From Echinarachnius parma (Eukaryota; Echinodermata; Echinoidea; Clypeasteroida; Echinarachniidae): a DNA stretch of 64,000 bases. Position numbers and translations under genes: made by a program. The notes below the pieces were generated by a model. The model was not told the DNA's origin. It worked only from the letters and a program-made list of their open reading frames with translations, and did no database searches. The DNA lies in NCBI GenBank assembly GCA_037951105.1, contig JBAMJV010003029.1, positions 1 through 64,000 of the forward strand, written 5' to 3'. This document shows positions 12,701 to 22,355 of this stretch, piece after piece (position 1 is the stretch's first letter; each line of letters starts with the position of its first letter).

Positions 12701-15700
12701 AGCGGTATTACGTAATAAGGGAGTTCGTAGTTAGGCTTTACGCGTACGTTTACGGCACAACCAGTGACGCACGCATTTTAAGTACAGAGCTCTATGCAGA
12801 ATTTCCGCGTGCTTGCGTGAATTCTCATTGTGTTTCGTTACGTTTGAAATACCTGACAAAAAAACCCTCACCTTAATCCTAAAATAGATAAAATTGAATA
12901 AATATAACCATTCATTTTAATTTTCAAACTTGAAGCTTGCAGGCTAAATAAATTTGGTTAGAATAAAACTCACATCTTTGCCCGTTCTTCAACACTTAAA
13001 AGAAAACAGTACACACAAATCTACGTACGGGGCCGTTTCGATTTCAATAAAAGCCCCGATACGAACGTTTGCATTTTTGTTAAAATCCGTAAATAGATAG
13101 AAAAAATAAATTAAAAAAAATCAGTCTCATGTATATGAGATGTCTATTATGATTAATTCAGAAAGAGCCAAATTTCCCGTGAAAACACGTTTTAAATGTG
13201 ACAATAATTGCACGAAGGTCTATATGACAACGGGCAATATCGATGTTTTTGGTACAGTGAATTGTCGTCTCAGAAAATGGCGCATGCGCAGTTTGTAAGT
13301 ACGAACTCCCTTATTACACATTTTCTCCTTTTAAATTGAATGACAATTTTACGAAATAGAAACACTTTTTCAATCGAATGCGAACAAAATGTTTTTGAAT
13401 GATTGTTATATGAATTCAATTGCTAAACTTTGAATGCAAAATACACCTGCTGTGACAAAATCGGCGAAATTAAATTAACATAACAATTTATTCGTGTGGC
13501 CAACTAACGAAATCGACCGAGGAATCCTATATTTACTTAACATTTCGAATTAAATATTCTGGTACATGCACCCCTGCCTAAATTTAGGTATATGAGTGGC
13601 CTAGGCCCTGTACCGAGGAGCCTGCTAAATGTACCTTGCCGGGTTGGCAAGATAATACTGCCGTCCCATGACAAAAGGAAGCAACTCTGTGGAATGAGTT
13701 TCTTAGTAAATGAAGAAAATATGTTTTTCTTTCTGACCTCTCAAACATAAAATCCTAATTCCCAGGTATGACATGTTTTTATAATGTACTCAGAGAAGGC
13801 ATTTCGGGTTGATATGTTTTGATTTGAAAAATCATTGTTTTATGCAAATTAAGCAGCATACTTCCTTTTGTCACAGTATATCTTGAATATTTGCACGCGT
13901 CATCCAATGACAAAAGGAAGCAACTCTTGATAATCTTAGAAGTCAGTATTGTGTGAGTACGTGCGTGTGTGTGTTTGTGTGTGTATCCATGTGTATGTGT
14001 GTATATACGTTTGTGTGTATATTATGTGCAAATATATGTGTATGTATGCGTGTGTGTGAGTGCATGTGAGTATGTGTCAGTGTGTGTATGTGTTAGTGTG
14101 TATCTACTCATGTATGTGTTGTATATGTGCGTATTTGTGTGTGTATGCGTGTGTATATGTGCGTATGTTTGCACGTATGTATGTCTGTGTGCATATATTT
14201 GTGTGTGTTTGCATGCGTGTGTGTGTGTGTGTGCGTACGTGTGTGTGTGCGCGTGTGTGTTATGTGCGTTTGTAAGTGTGTGTGTGCGTGTGTGTTTGTG
14301 TGGCTGTGCCGTGTGCGTGTTTCTGTGTGTGAGTGCGTGTGTGTGTAGGTGTGTCTGTGTGTTTGCTTGTGGGTGTGTGTGTATGTGTGTGTGTGTGTGT
14401 GTTTGCATGCGTGTGTTTGTATGTGTGTGTACGTGTATGGTTGTGCATGTGTGTTTGTGTTTGTGTTTGTGTTTGTGTCTGAGTCATTGGCAAAGCCAGC
14501 CAGGTAAAACAACATTTCATCAAGTTTATCATTTTCTGCAAAATTTCCCACACAAAAGTCTACATGTGGGACAATAATAAACACACAGCATCAGAACTTG
14601 TGCTGTGAAAAAAAAAGAAAACGTTATATTTTTTATTCACAGTCAGCATTTTGATTGATAAATGAAATGGGTTTTAAATGTATATATATACTTCAGTCAA
14701 AATACACTAACGTTTCCTTCAGATGTGCAAACAGATTAGCGAATTTCAGCATTTTCTGTATCAATTCTGGTGCAGTGGTTGACAGAAATTCAAGGAGAAA
14801 AGTGAGCTGCACTTAGGCGCGCTCTGATTGGCTGATTGGGAGATCAATGCACACATGCCACTTCCATGCTGATAGGTGATTGGCTGATTGAGTTGCTTCC
14901 TTTTGTCATTGTTTTATGAGGAAATCTTTAGAGTTGCTTCCTTTTGATATATCTATATTTCGGAAATTAGGGGCCTCAATTTTTTCACCATCATGTAGAG
15001 CATACAAAAAATACCCCAAATCAAGTAAAAAGTCGATTTTGATAAATTCAGAGTTGCTTCCTTTTGTCGTGGGACGGCAGAATACCACTAGGCAGCGGAT
15101 TTTAGGTTAAGATGATCAGTTCAATGGTCAGATTTGTTCTCATTCATTGATGTTTGAAATTAATATTCAATAGCAATAATAATAATACTGTACAAGTATT
15201 ATTTGGCGTAATATATTATATTTTATATGCAACGTAAACATTTCGATAATGAAAACAAAACAAAACAAAACAAATCAGGGGCGGATCTAGCTTTTTGCTA
15301 AGGAGGGGGGGGGGGGCGGGGGGGTTTGACCCGATGACGATGCGGATCATCGTCCACGAGCCGCGAATCGGTGATTTTTTGTTGTTGCTATTTTGAACCC
15401 CCGTAAGTGATTTTTTCACCCTTTTTTCACTTTCGTCCACGAGCCACGAAGCGGCGAATTTTTGTGCTATTTTGAACCCCGGTAAGTGATTTTTTTAGTG
15501 ACTTTTTTTTCACTTTCGTCGACGAGCCGCGAAGCGGCGATTTTTTAAAGCTATTTTGAACCCCCGTAAGTGTTTTTTTTCACTTTTTTACTGATACATT
15601 TTCACTTGGCAGCCGAAGGGGGGGGGGGGGGGTTTAAACCCCCTAACCCAAATTAACGAACATGGACCTTAACTTGTTAAAGCTAGCGATATTTTTGTTT

Positions 15701-16410
15701 ACTATGTTTACTACCCAGTTTTGCTGTTACACCGGACAACTCGTATCTATTAACATGATTAATTACGAAATGAATTATGCCTCCAAGTGTTACATACTAT
15801 TATACATATTGATAGAGATGGGGATGGAGTTAAGATGCGGCTTTAAATGGGGAGAAACTCATTAGAAGATGACACAGTATATTTTGACAGACATTTTCAC
15901 GTTACCTTCATCATCTTCACACAAGTGTTCACAAGTGTCGCGCTCCGTTGATAGACAGTCCCGAACGTCGACTGATCAGCATGTTCCTCAACCGTCGTAG
16001 AAGGTTGCCGCAAAGAGCTCGAAAAAGACGTAGCTGTGTTTGACAATGGACCAACATGACACTGTGTAAGGTCCTTATCCTTCCGTGGTTGGTTTAAGTG
16101 TCCCAGTTTCGATACGTCTTGGTTATACCCTGATGACTGGGAGCATGCTCTTGTGTTACAAGTTCTTGTTGACGATCGATGTTTCCCCTTATCACGTGCT
16201 AATCCCACGTTTTTCTCGGTGAGAGAAGTAGTGTGACTTGATGAAAGTTTGGATGGATCCGACCGATCTGCCCGTTGTGAGAGCAGGGCCAATTCAACTT
16301 CTTCAGGATCTACCTCTTGAGAAGCGAGGACCGGCCGTGGCCGAATTATGAACGTCCCTATCTTTACCCGCCAGGCACACAGCGATATCGGCATCTTGTA
16401 TGGGTGGTTT
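3530..16410 (-). CDS. Gene B: Ser/Thr-rich segment, 2A-like motif, death domain, novel module (partial, 7 exons)
   Basis: Predicted exons: about 16394-15906, 11503-11340, 8778-8528, 7295-7246, 6691-6464, 6144-5905, 3718-3530. Downstream phases are 0, 0-2, 2-1, 1-0, 0-0, 0-0, 0-0, and every junction agrees. From the ATG at 16394 this is 537 codons: Ser/Thr-rich region (1-163), 2A-like motif ending at Gly210/Pro211, death domain (about 224-297), then a module similar to the gene A tail (303-537). The 2A motif class makes ribosomes skip one Gly-Pro bond, so the expected products are an upstream protein ending NPG and a death-domain protein starting with Pro. Both ends are open: the 5' border has three candidates and the last exon ends at a donor with no partner found. 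It could be its own gene or an extension of gene A. Confidence 0.72.
4087..5904. other. Gene B intron sequence; dispersed repeat near 4650-4900
   Basis: No exon-like segment was found. The block 4650-4850 (AGGGCGCTACACC, AAAATCGGTTCAGAAATGG) resembles 50640-50790 and part of 43260-43700, suggesting a dispersed repeat of unknown class. The rest is AT-rich sequence. Confidence 0.4.
5905..6144 (-). CDS. Gene B exon: DAFV segment of the module
   Basis: This 240-nt phase 0-0 exon reads VWENVKKTLQPPASVNDAFV at the start, then KYISAMMLNVKDK and MDIISLSGSESGTGSLS. The DAFV(R/K)YI and DIISL(T/S) positions match gene A exon 8, and both are followed by a Ser/Gly-rich linker. It ends FLDKEQ at GAACAG|GTACAC. 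Confidence 0.75.
6464..6691 (-). CDS. Gene B exon: helical module, first segment
   Basis: This 228-nt phase 0-0 exon begins QNLIQDTMENLAKETNTAFA and ends YEIDDIHM at CATATG|GTAAGC. The heptad-like charged pattern suggests a coiled coil or helical bundle. It corresponds by position to the shorter exon 7 of gene A (36609-36472), with only weak sequence resemblance. Confidence 0.7.
7246..7295 (-). CDS. Gene B small exon linking death domain and module
   Basis: This 50-nt exon lies between an excellent acceptor (ttttttattttcag|) and an excellent donor (GCGATC|GTAAGT). It is open in only one frame, the one required to pass from phase 1 to phase 0, and reads LMLNIYGVLHKDLNAI. It occupies the place of the 65-nt exon 6 of gene A. 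Confidence 0.68.
8528..8778 (-). CDS. Gene B exon: death domain
   Basis: This 251-nt exon runs in phase 2 to 1, from ttattttacag| to ACTG|GTACAT. The protein shows the six-helix death-domain pattern: LAPALGIQLGFTYTDLQDIL (helices 1-2), LQQLLAQWAANQDPD with the conserved core Trp (helix 5 region), and ALLETKLRSVGLTVQAGHI (helices 5-6). Death domains form homotypic assemblies in apoptosis and innate immune signalling. The frame stays open past the donor to a stop at 8421, so a form ending here is possible. The phase-1 donor matches the next exon exactly. Confidence 0.82.
8874..9931 (+). mobile_element. Degenerate Tc1/mariner-like transposon in gene B intron
   Basis: Inverted ends pair CAGAGGGTATCGAAAAAAGG with CAGTGTGTATCAAAACAAAG (read inwards), continuing to TCGAAGTTCAAAGGTC. 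TA flanks both ends (8872-8873, 9932-9933), the target duplication of this superfamily. Inside, a plus frame (9208-9420) reads GNFEEGQVIGPFFFKE and the neighbouring frame YVQMIPQMAEHIRRQV, the order seen in mariner transposases just before the last catalytic aspartate. Stops and frameshifts abound, so it is inactive. Confidence 0.75.
9932..11339. other. Gene B intron, no gene seen
   Basis: AT-rich intron between the death-domain and 2A exons. It contains GCGAATTC-like short words spread over 10200-10560 and a TA microsatellite at 11060-11079. Nothing with coding character was found. Confidence 0.5.
11340..11503 (-). CDS. Gene B exon carrying the 2A-like motif
   Basis: This 164-nt exon runs in phase 0 to 2, from tttgtttttag| to AGAG|GTACAT. 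It reads NEVLEHSCKTVIRDCHALGS and later LQLSGDIETNPGPKSGANE. The last two bases (AG) join the A at 8778 to give Arg, so the frame flows without a break into the death-domain exon. Good splice sites and this phase agreement argue that the motif is expressed as part of the gene and is not a chance or LINE-only sequence. Confidence 0.75.
11360..11428 (-). other. 2A-like ribosome-skipping motif
   Basis: The sequence LTCLYTSDMHLQLSGDIETNPGP fills this span as two parts: an upstream LTCLYTSDMH and LQLSGDIETNPGP. The end fits the class-1 2A consensus D-(V/I)-E-x-N-P-G-P at every fixed position, with the usual upstream Leu residues and Gly before Asp. In this class the ribosome fails to join the final Gly and Pro and then continues. 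2A-like sequences are known in sea-urchin NLR genes and in some non-LTR retrotransposons. Activity here is inferred. Confidence 0.8.
12150..12420 (-). repeat. Probable LINE/SINE 3' tail
   Basis: CAATACAATACAATATAAG followed by TTCTAAGGCGCTTTACAC is the reverse complement of the common CR1/L2-type 3' end (GTAAAGCGCC...TATTGTATTG). No coding part is recognisable upstream. Confidence 0.45.
12712..13317. mobile_element. MITE with 18-bp inverted ends
   Basis: Left end GTAATAAGGGAGTTCGTA (12712-12729) and right end TACGAACTCCCTTATTAC (13300-13317) are perfect reverse complements. The interior has no ORF. It lies in the gene B intron between the exons at 15906 and 11503. Confidence 0.78.
13658..15080. 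mobile_element. 1.4-kb DNA element with 32-bp inverted ends and internal TG array
   Basis: The first 32 bp (CTGCCGTCCCATGACAAAAG...) and last 32 bp (...CGTGGGACGGCAG) are reverse complements with one mismatch. AATA flanks both sides (13654-13657, 15081-15084), suggesting a 4-bp target duplication. The subterminal motif ACAAAAGGAAGCAACTCT recurs near 13909 and, inverted, near 14891, 14934 and 15052. Half of the interior is TG-rich low complexity. No transposase is present. Confidence 0.82.
13955..14482. repeat. TG-rich low-complexity tract
   Basis: About 530 bp of degenerate TG/TGTA dinucleotide repeat inside the element at 13658-15080. Long open frames on both strands here are repeat artefacts. 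Confidence 0.9.
15277..15650. repeat. G-run repeat with ~75-bp subrepeats
   Basis: Opens CAGGGGCGGATCTAGC and holds three units with CACGAGCCGCGAAGCGGCGA and GCTATTTTGAACCCCCGTAA. The same family occurs inverted at 35560-35735 (GCTAGATCCGCCCCTG). Confidence 0.65.
15906..16394 (-). CDS. Gene B exon: Ser/Thr-rich cytosolic segment
   Basis: The open frame ends at TGAAG|GTAACG in phase 0 (15906). It is rich in Ser, Thr, Arg and Lys (for example SKLSSSHTTSLTEKN) with acidic EVDPEEVELALL near its start, and looks disordered. Three 5' borders are possible: the ATG at 16394 as translation start, an acceptor giving 16410 (phase 2), or an acceptor giving 16315 (phase 1). The last would suit splicing from a phase-1 transmembrane exon. 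No known domain is seen. Confidence 0.6.
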
Positions 16411-17593
16411 CTAGGGAGTATTATGAAAGGAAATATATTTTCAATATAGCCTTATTATGGTGTTGGGGGAAAATGTTAATGGAAGAAATGTCAGAGGAAA
16501 TAATGTGAGAGGTATTAATGTCAGTGGTGAAAATGGCAGTGGAAAATGTCATATTGTAAACAAATGTTAAAGGAAGCAACTCTATTTCAAACATGATTTA
16601 CAAATTACCATAGTTTGTAGCTTAAAGTGTAAATCCATTGAAAACAGGCTGTAGTTTAATTACAATATACCTTTATAGAAAGCTACGTTAATGCAGAATA
16701 TGAATATATTACTTTCCAAGGACTCACTCATCTGAGAAAGAAAATGGGCAATATTTTGAACACCGTTTCAACTATACCGAATCAAGCGACTTGGCGGAGC
16801 TCCATGATAAACATTTTTTTTTGGTGACGTCACTCCAGTGGGATTGAGCAGGAACTGTTATATTTCAGTTTGTTACACCGCAAGTTTAGTTATTTTTAAA
16901 ACTATTTTCTGAGCATTTTGGTGGTTGAAACCTATTGTATCAATAGTTCAATAACTTATATTCGTTGTTTAGTTATCATATGGTGCTTTCTGTATCTGAA
17001 TTCGTAAAAAATTGGTAAATCAATCACCTATAGTCTGACGAAGGAAAGTCGTGATTCCCCAGCCTGTTGGCGGAATGCCCGTCGGTAGCTTCCCGTGAAT
17101 GCTGCGCTAGCTACTGCAGCTGCACTTCGACGCGCGGTTTCACGGGGGTTTATAGCTATAGGCCGTTTATTAGCGACTAGAGTCGAATTAATCCATGCTA
17201 TATCCAGCACAAATTAGACATAGGAAACTACTAAACCTTTTCGTCGTCTTTTCTTTCCTGATTTACATAAATAGTATACTTTTCCTATGATTGTCCTGAT
17301 TTTCAAATAATCTTTACTGATTCCCGGGCGACCACCATTTTTACTTTGATAATGAAGAGGGTCCACCTCTCTAGTGAAACGGTGTGTCGCAGCAGTGAGT
17401 GCTAGTGTATTACAGTGCATATGCCATGCATGCCCGGGATGCGAAATTTTTTTTTCCTACGAACTTTTTTCTCTGGCGCATGCGCACATGATTCCTACGA
17501 ACTTTTTGTCGGATATCAGACTTGAGTGAAAACTCTGCATGATACATTTACTAAATGAAACGCTACTCACCATGTATTATGGCAAAAGAAAAG

Positions 17594-17667
17594 TAGAGTC
17601 ATAGAGAGGATTCGAACCCATGACCTCAAGATCTGAAGTCCACAGCGTGACCAATAGGCTACGTAAA
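17594..17667 (-). repeat. tRNA-like sequence, probably SINE-derived
   Basis: On the minus strand GTAGCCTATTGGTCACGCTG resembles a pol III A box, and GGTTCGAATCC is a perfect B box at the usual spacing. The acceptor-stem pairing is poor, so a tRNA-derived SINE head or pseudogene is more likely than a working tRNA. Confidence 0.5.
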
Positions 17668-17908
17668 CCGATGATGGTCAGTATGGTCTCATTGTAATTA
17701 TAACCCTCAGACTCAATCCTAGTTATGAATAATTCATTAGGACAAAAAGTTCGTAGGATGCTACTAGAGTACAGCTATGTATAGGCCGAGCCGTCGATGA
17801 ATAATGTCTTTCCTTCGTCAGACTATATGATTGATTTATCAATTTTTAACAAATTAGATATCGAAACCAATAAAATGATAACTAACAACGAGGTAAGTTA
17901 TTGAACTA

Positions 17909-18903
17909 CATGACGTGAACAGCCCATTAGAGCTCTTCCCAAGTAAAGTACAGTTTAGTAGGGTGCAAGCTCATCAAATTCAACCTCTCAGTAAAAGGGT
18001 ATATTGAGGGGATTATAAAGATTAGAGACCAAGCTAGGCAAGACCCTTCCATTGTTGTTTTTGTTAATCTGACCACACAGTGAAGCCAACACTAAAACTT
18101 GAAGGTTACTGGTGAACCTGTAACTTGTCTATACTCTACAAAAATAGAGCTTCCACATTTCTCTTCTAACGTGTTGTTTGCCTTTATTATATAGTAAGAG
18201 AATAATAAAATAGGGTTAGATTTTTGTAATGCCCCTTTATTATGACGACATCTATCATTGATATCATTCAGTATATATGAGGGTTAATGAACGGTCATAA
18301 ACCTCATAAACGGCATACAGTAATTTGTTGCAAAAGCTGACGTAAATTTTTGTTTTTTTAACCAGGAAGCAATGATCTTTTTAAATGAAACTTTCACACA
18401 TCATTCAGACATATTATTACAAGAATTTAGGTATTTTGGCAAATCATTTTGGCCTATTAGAAATGGACCACTTCTACAAACAACACCAACAACAAACTCG
18501 GGTTCAAGTAATCCTCGCACATCATTTTGGTCCATTAGAAACTGACCAACTCTACAAACAACACCAACAAACTAGGGTTCAAATAATCCTAGCACATCAT
18601 TTTGGTCCATTATGAACTGACCACCTCTACAAACAACACCAACAACAAACTAGGGTTCAAGTAATCATCGCACATCATTTTGGCCTGTTAAAAGGACCAC
18701 CTCTGCACACTGCTAAAGATCTCAAAAATAATCCCCTCAACTCTGCCCTGAAGCCATATAAACTATAAGGTGGCCTATTCCCCTAAGAGGATTAAAAAAC
18801 TTCCTCTGCCAAGGATTAGGAAGGTAGGGATTAGGAAGGTATTAGGAGATAGATAGAGTGTGAATTCGATGAGCAAATTTTCTAATGGGATGTTCTCGTC
18901 ATG
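17909..18903. mobile_element. 1-kb TA-flanked element nested in the foldback
   Basis: The ends CATGACGTGAACAGCCCATT and, inverted, CATGACGAGAACATCCCATT are flanked by TA (17907-17908, 18904-18905). Removing it restores the right arm of the surrounding foldback, which independently fixes the insertion point. Part of the interior (18140-18420) matches 44545-44830. No ORF. Confidence 0.78.
18440..18705. repeat. ~73-bp tandem repeat, about 3.5 units
   Basis: Units contain GCACATCATTTTGGTCCATT and CTACAAACAACACCAACAA. It sits inside the nested element. Confidence 0.8.
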
Positions 18904-19347
18904 TATCAATATAACAAGTTTCAATCACCAAAATGCTCAGAAAATAGTTAAAAAAAAAACGAATCTTGCGGTGTAGCACACACTGAAATATGGCAGTTCC
19001 TGCTCAATCCCACTGGCGTGACGTCACCAGAAAACCATGTTTGCGAAGCTCCGCCAAGTCGATTGATTCGGTATAGTTGAAACGGTGTTCAATATATTGC
19101 CCTTTTTTCTCTGATGATTGAGTGCTTGGAAAGCAATATATCCATATTCTATATGATCTTCTATCCGTAGAAGTATATTTCAACTAATGTTGTGTTTTTC
19201 AATGAATTTTTGCTTGAATACATTTTCCTGGATATTTTACCACATGACAAGAATAATATTGGGGGACTGTTAAACCAGCAGATACTTCTAGAGATATTTT
19301 ATGAGCCAATTTCGCTGAGATCGCGATTTCTTATGTTCGACCATTGT

Positions 19348-20400
19348 ACACACTAAGAAAAAATGGTTGATAAATGGTGCAAAGTAACGGAAAAGGGTGC
19401 AGACTCGGCATAGGATTAACGCTAATAAGGCCGGGGGGAGGGGGGGGGGGCATAATGGCCCCCCCCCCCCTTCCGTTATTTGTTTGTATTGCTCCAAAAC
19501 GCGGTAAGATGACGCGCCGCTGCTTAGTGACTTTTTTCTTTCAGGTCTTGCACATATTTTAAAACAAAAATTTTGAAAATCGGACCTACCGTTACGAAGT
19601 CACGTGATTTCGTGATTTGTGTACAAAACATATGGAAATATCAGTTTTCGTAAAATGAGGTATATCATTGGTTATTTGGTCTTGTTTACATTTTATATGT
19701 TTGTTTTGGGGTTCAAAATAGTTGAATTATAGTTAGAAATAAAATAAACAACAAAAACAATAAAATACATAAGTAAAAAAAAAAAAGAAATACATAAGAA
19801 ATTATAAAAACAATATAAAACATAAGGAAGAACCTGGCTCTTCCAAATCTCTTTGTCGTATTATTATTCCAAATGCTCTAAAGAATATATTTAGTGAAAA
19901 CCAGAGTTCAATTATGAAGAATATAGGATTTATGGGTAAAAATATGAATTTTATGACCTTATTTGCATAAATTACCATAAATATGAAAATAAATTTGTCA
20001 AAAAATTAAAATTACAATTGTATTCTATACACTTCACTTTAATATCATGCGTGCACATTTTCACGGCGATCGGCTGCTCCGCGGCCGAGATCTTAAGGGG
20101 GGGGGGGGGGGGCATAATGTCCCCCCCCCCCCCCAGGCGTAGGAAGACCTCAATTAGCCCGGCCTTTTTAGGGTTAAAGTTGCACCATTGTATGCACCTT
20201 TCAAGGTGCATTTCTGCTAAGGAACAAAGTCGCACATTTCTTAATCTTGTTCCTATACCGTGGTCCTGCTGCACGCATGTTTTTATGTACTCCTCTATTA
20301 ATACACGATTCGTAAACTCTATGTTAATTACCACATATATCTCACACTATTATGAGTGTATAGTCTTATGTCTTTAAATTAATATGTGCCAATTTAATTT
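19348..20400. repeat. GGTGCA-type MITE copy split by G-run insertion
   Basis: Starts CACACTAAGAAAAAATGG then GGTGCAAAGTAACGG. The segment 20183-20400 (TTGCACCATTGTATGCACC...) matches 20820-21060. Between them (about 19430-20165) lies a G/C-run hairpin pair ending in AAGGCCGGG and CCCGGCCTTT. Exact ends are uncertain. Confidence 0.5.
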
Positions 20401-20744
20401 TCTTATAAACTTGAAATGAATTAAATGGGTCTGTAAATCAAACTACGGACACAGCAAGGCTATCAACCAATTATAGTGTCCGAGAGAAACAATTCACTCA
20501 CAGAGAGAAAACAACATAAATTTTGTGTTTAAATGATTTTTTGGTATTTACATCACTACTCTATTACTTCTTGTGTAAAATAATAGCTCTTTGTGCATGC
20601 AGGGATTTAAAAACATGCAGAGAAATCGAAAATAACATAATATGGAAATAGTTCTCCTTCACACGAAGATTCGTTACAGCCCCTCTGATTGGTCATTTGA
20701 TTCATAAGCTACCAAGCAAGAATCAAACGAATATGATAAATACA

Positions 20745-21060
20745 CACTCTTAAAAAAAGAGGCTGAAATAAGGTGCAAAGTAACGGCGAAAGGTGCAGAC
20801 ACGGCAAAGGAATAACATTGCACCATTTTATGCACCTATTTTATAAGTAAAAGTGCGAAATCCCGCCATTCGTGGTCTTGTTCCCATACCTCGGTCATAC
20901 TGCACACGTGGTTTTCTGCGATCCTCTATTAATATACGATTCATGCTAAGATCAAATTTATCGTGCAACATAATGAGTATATAAGTTAATGGTTTTATAA
21001 TGAAAATGTGCCAACTTTTTTTTATATTAACTTGAAATCATTCAAATGGGTCTGAAAATG
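20745..21060. repeat. Second GGTGCA-type MITE copy
   Basis: CACACTCTTAAAAAAAGAGG and GGTGCAAAGTAACGGCGAAA match the start of the copy at 19348. The part from 20820 on is homologous to 20183-20400. Confidence 0.55.
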
Positions 21061-21317
21061 ACTATTGATGACAACTACAGCGTAGCCTATCATAAATGCT
21101 TACTCATGGCAAGTTCAAAAGCTGTTATTTTTTCTTCCTCACAACTTGACTAAGTTACTACATGTAACAACCGCTGGACACGCTCAATCAATCACATTGA
21201 ATAAGCAGATTATCTACCATTGATCTCTGAAAAGCAGGTCTAGATAAGCAAGTCTTATAACACAGTCACAGTCAACTCATCAAACTGCCAGTCTCTTTGT
21301 ATAGCTGTGTGAATACA

Positions 21318-22076
21318 ATGGCTGGCGGAGCTGGAAATAGAAGCCTAAAGAATCAACTGAAAGAAGCCATCATCGATGAAGAGATTCTCTCCATTATAAA
21401 GAAAGCCATCATTGAAGCCCTGGATCCCAGGTTTCAGGAGATTATCGATCGCCTCGATAAGCAGGATGGGGCCCTCTTCGATCTGCAAACAAAAGTTGAA
21501 AAACTTGAACATGGGCTGTCAAACCTGCAAAACAAACACCAACGAAGTGAGGAGAGAATACAGAAGCTGGAGTCATCGCTTAATGACCAGGAGCAATACT
21601 CCAGGAGGAACTGTGTGCGGGTCTTCGGGGTGCCTGAGAGAGACAACGAAAACACCAACCAGATCGTATGCGACATTGCCACCAACCAGCTTGGGGTGAG
21701 CCTGGCGATGGCTGACATCGACAGAAGTCACCGCGTCGGTCGTCGCAGTGAGCCCAAGGGGGGCTCCGCTTCCGCCACTCCAATGAAACCTCGGCCAATC
21801 ATCGTGAAGCTAACATCGTACCAGCATAGGCAGAACCTACTAAGGAACAGAAGGAAGCTAAAGGAAAACAAGACTGGGATCTCCATCTATGAAGATCTCA
21901 CCACGGCCAACCGGATGCTGCTGTGGGAGGCGTTCAAGGTTTGCAGCAACAAGGACAGCAAAGCCACATCAGCCTGGTCCATGGATGGACGGATAATCGT
22001 ATCCGTGCAAGGTACAAACAACAAAACTATCAAAAAACAAATCCACTCGAAGGAGGATCTAGCAAATATAAACTAA
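21318..22076 (+). CDS. LINE ORF1 protein, coiled coil plus RRM-like RNA-binding domain
   Basis: 252 aa from ATG 21318 (MAGGAGNRSLKNQ). Residues about 20-95 form a coiled coil with heptads of Leu/Ile (VEKLEHGLSNLQNKHQRSEE, RIQKLESSLNDQEQYSRR). Then come NCVRVFGVPE and DRSHRVGR, the signature of the RRM-like domain of L1-type ORF1p (transposase_22 family), and a basic C-terminal domain (RPIIVKLTSYQHRQNLLRNR). ORF1 proteins trimerise and bind element RNA to form the retrotransposition particle. It lies just upstream of ORF2 on the same strand. An upstream in-frame non-ATG extension to 21297 is not needed. Confidence 0.88.
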   Translation: MAGGAGNRSLKNQLKEAIIDEEILSIIKKAIIEALDPRFQEIIDRLDKQDGALFDLQTKVEKLEHGLSNLQNKHQRSEERIQKLESSLNDQEQYSRRNCVRVFGVPERDNENTNQIVCDIATNQLGVSLAMADIDRSHRVGRRSEPKGGSASATPMKPRPIIVKLTSYQHRQNLLRNRRKLKENKTGISIYEDLTTANRMLLWEAFKVCSNKDSKATSAWSMDGRIIVSVQGTNNKTIKKQIHSKEDLANIN

Positions 22077-22355
22077 TACACAAGCAAACATTGCTGTGAA
22101 CAATATGTCACCAACACAATGTCAACATCAAAATTATATTAAACTCTACTAAGATCATTGATGATTGACATTTTGCATAATTTTATAAATATTCTATAAC
22201 CCAGGACAATGAACATTATTTTTTCCATACCAGGTCAAATCTTGTAGTACTAAACAGTTTCGACTAGCCACGCTTGTCTGTTTTATATTTATATATTTAT
22301 TTGAATGATTATTTGTGAGTGTTTGTTGGTATTTGTATAGTATGCATGCTTGTGT

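Larger units (their letters stand above)
16662..19188. mobile_element. Foldback element with nested insertion
   Basis: The left arm (about 16662-17050) is matched, inverted, by two blocks: 17808-17908 and 18904-19188. The outer arms share CACCGTTTCAACTATACCGA and GGATTGAGCAGGAACTG; the inner ones share TAGTCTGACGAAGGAAAG. The right arm is thus one repeat of about 390 bp cut in two by the element at 17909-18903. The loop (17051-17807) holds a tRNA-like sequence. It lies upstream of the gene B exons. Confidence 0.75.

Noticed and set aside
13969..14584. Long Cys/Val- and Thr/His-rich open frames on both strands
   Set aside because: They come from the TG/CA dinucleotide tract, which is open in most frames; there is no start context or conserved motif.
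16910..17420. Minus frames (LDIAWINSTLVANKRPI..., NTLALTAATHRFTREVD...) as exons
   Set aside because: They lie in the arm and loop of the foldback element and show no conserved domain or fitting splice phases.
18440..18705. CRISPR-like array
   Set aside because: Units of about 73 bp are contiguous without unique spacers, in a eukaryotic transposon.
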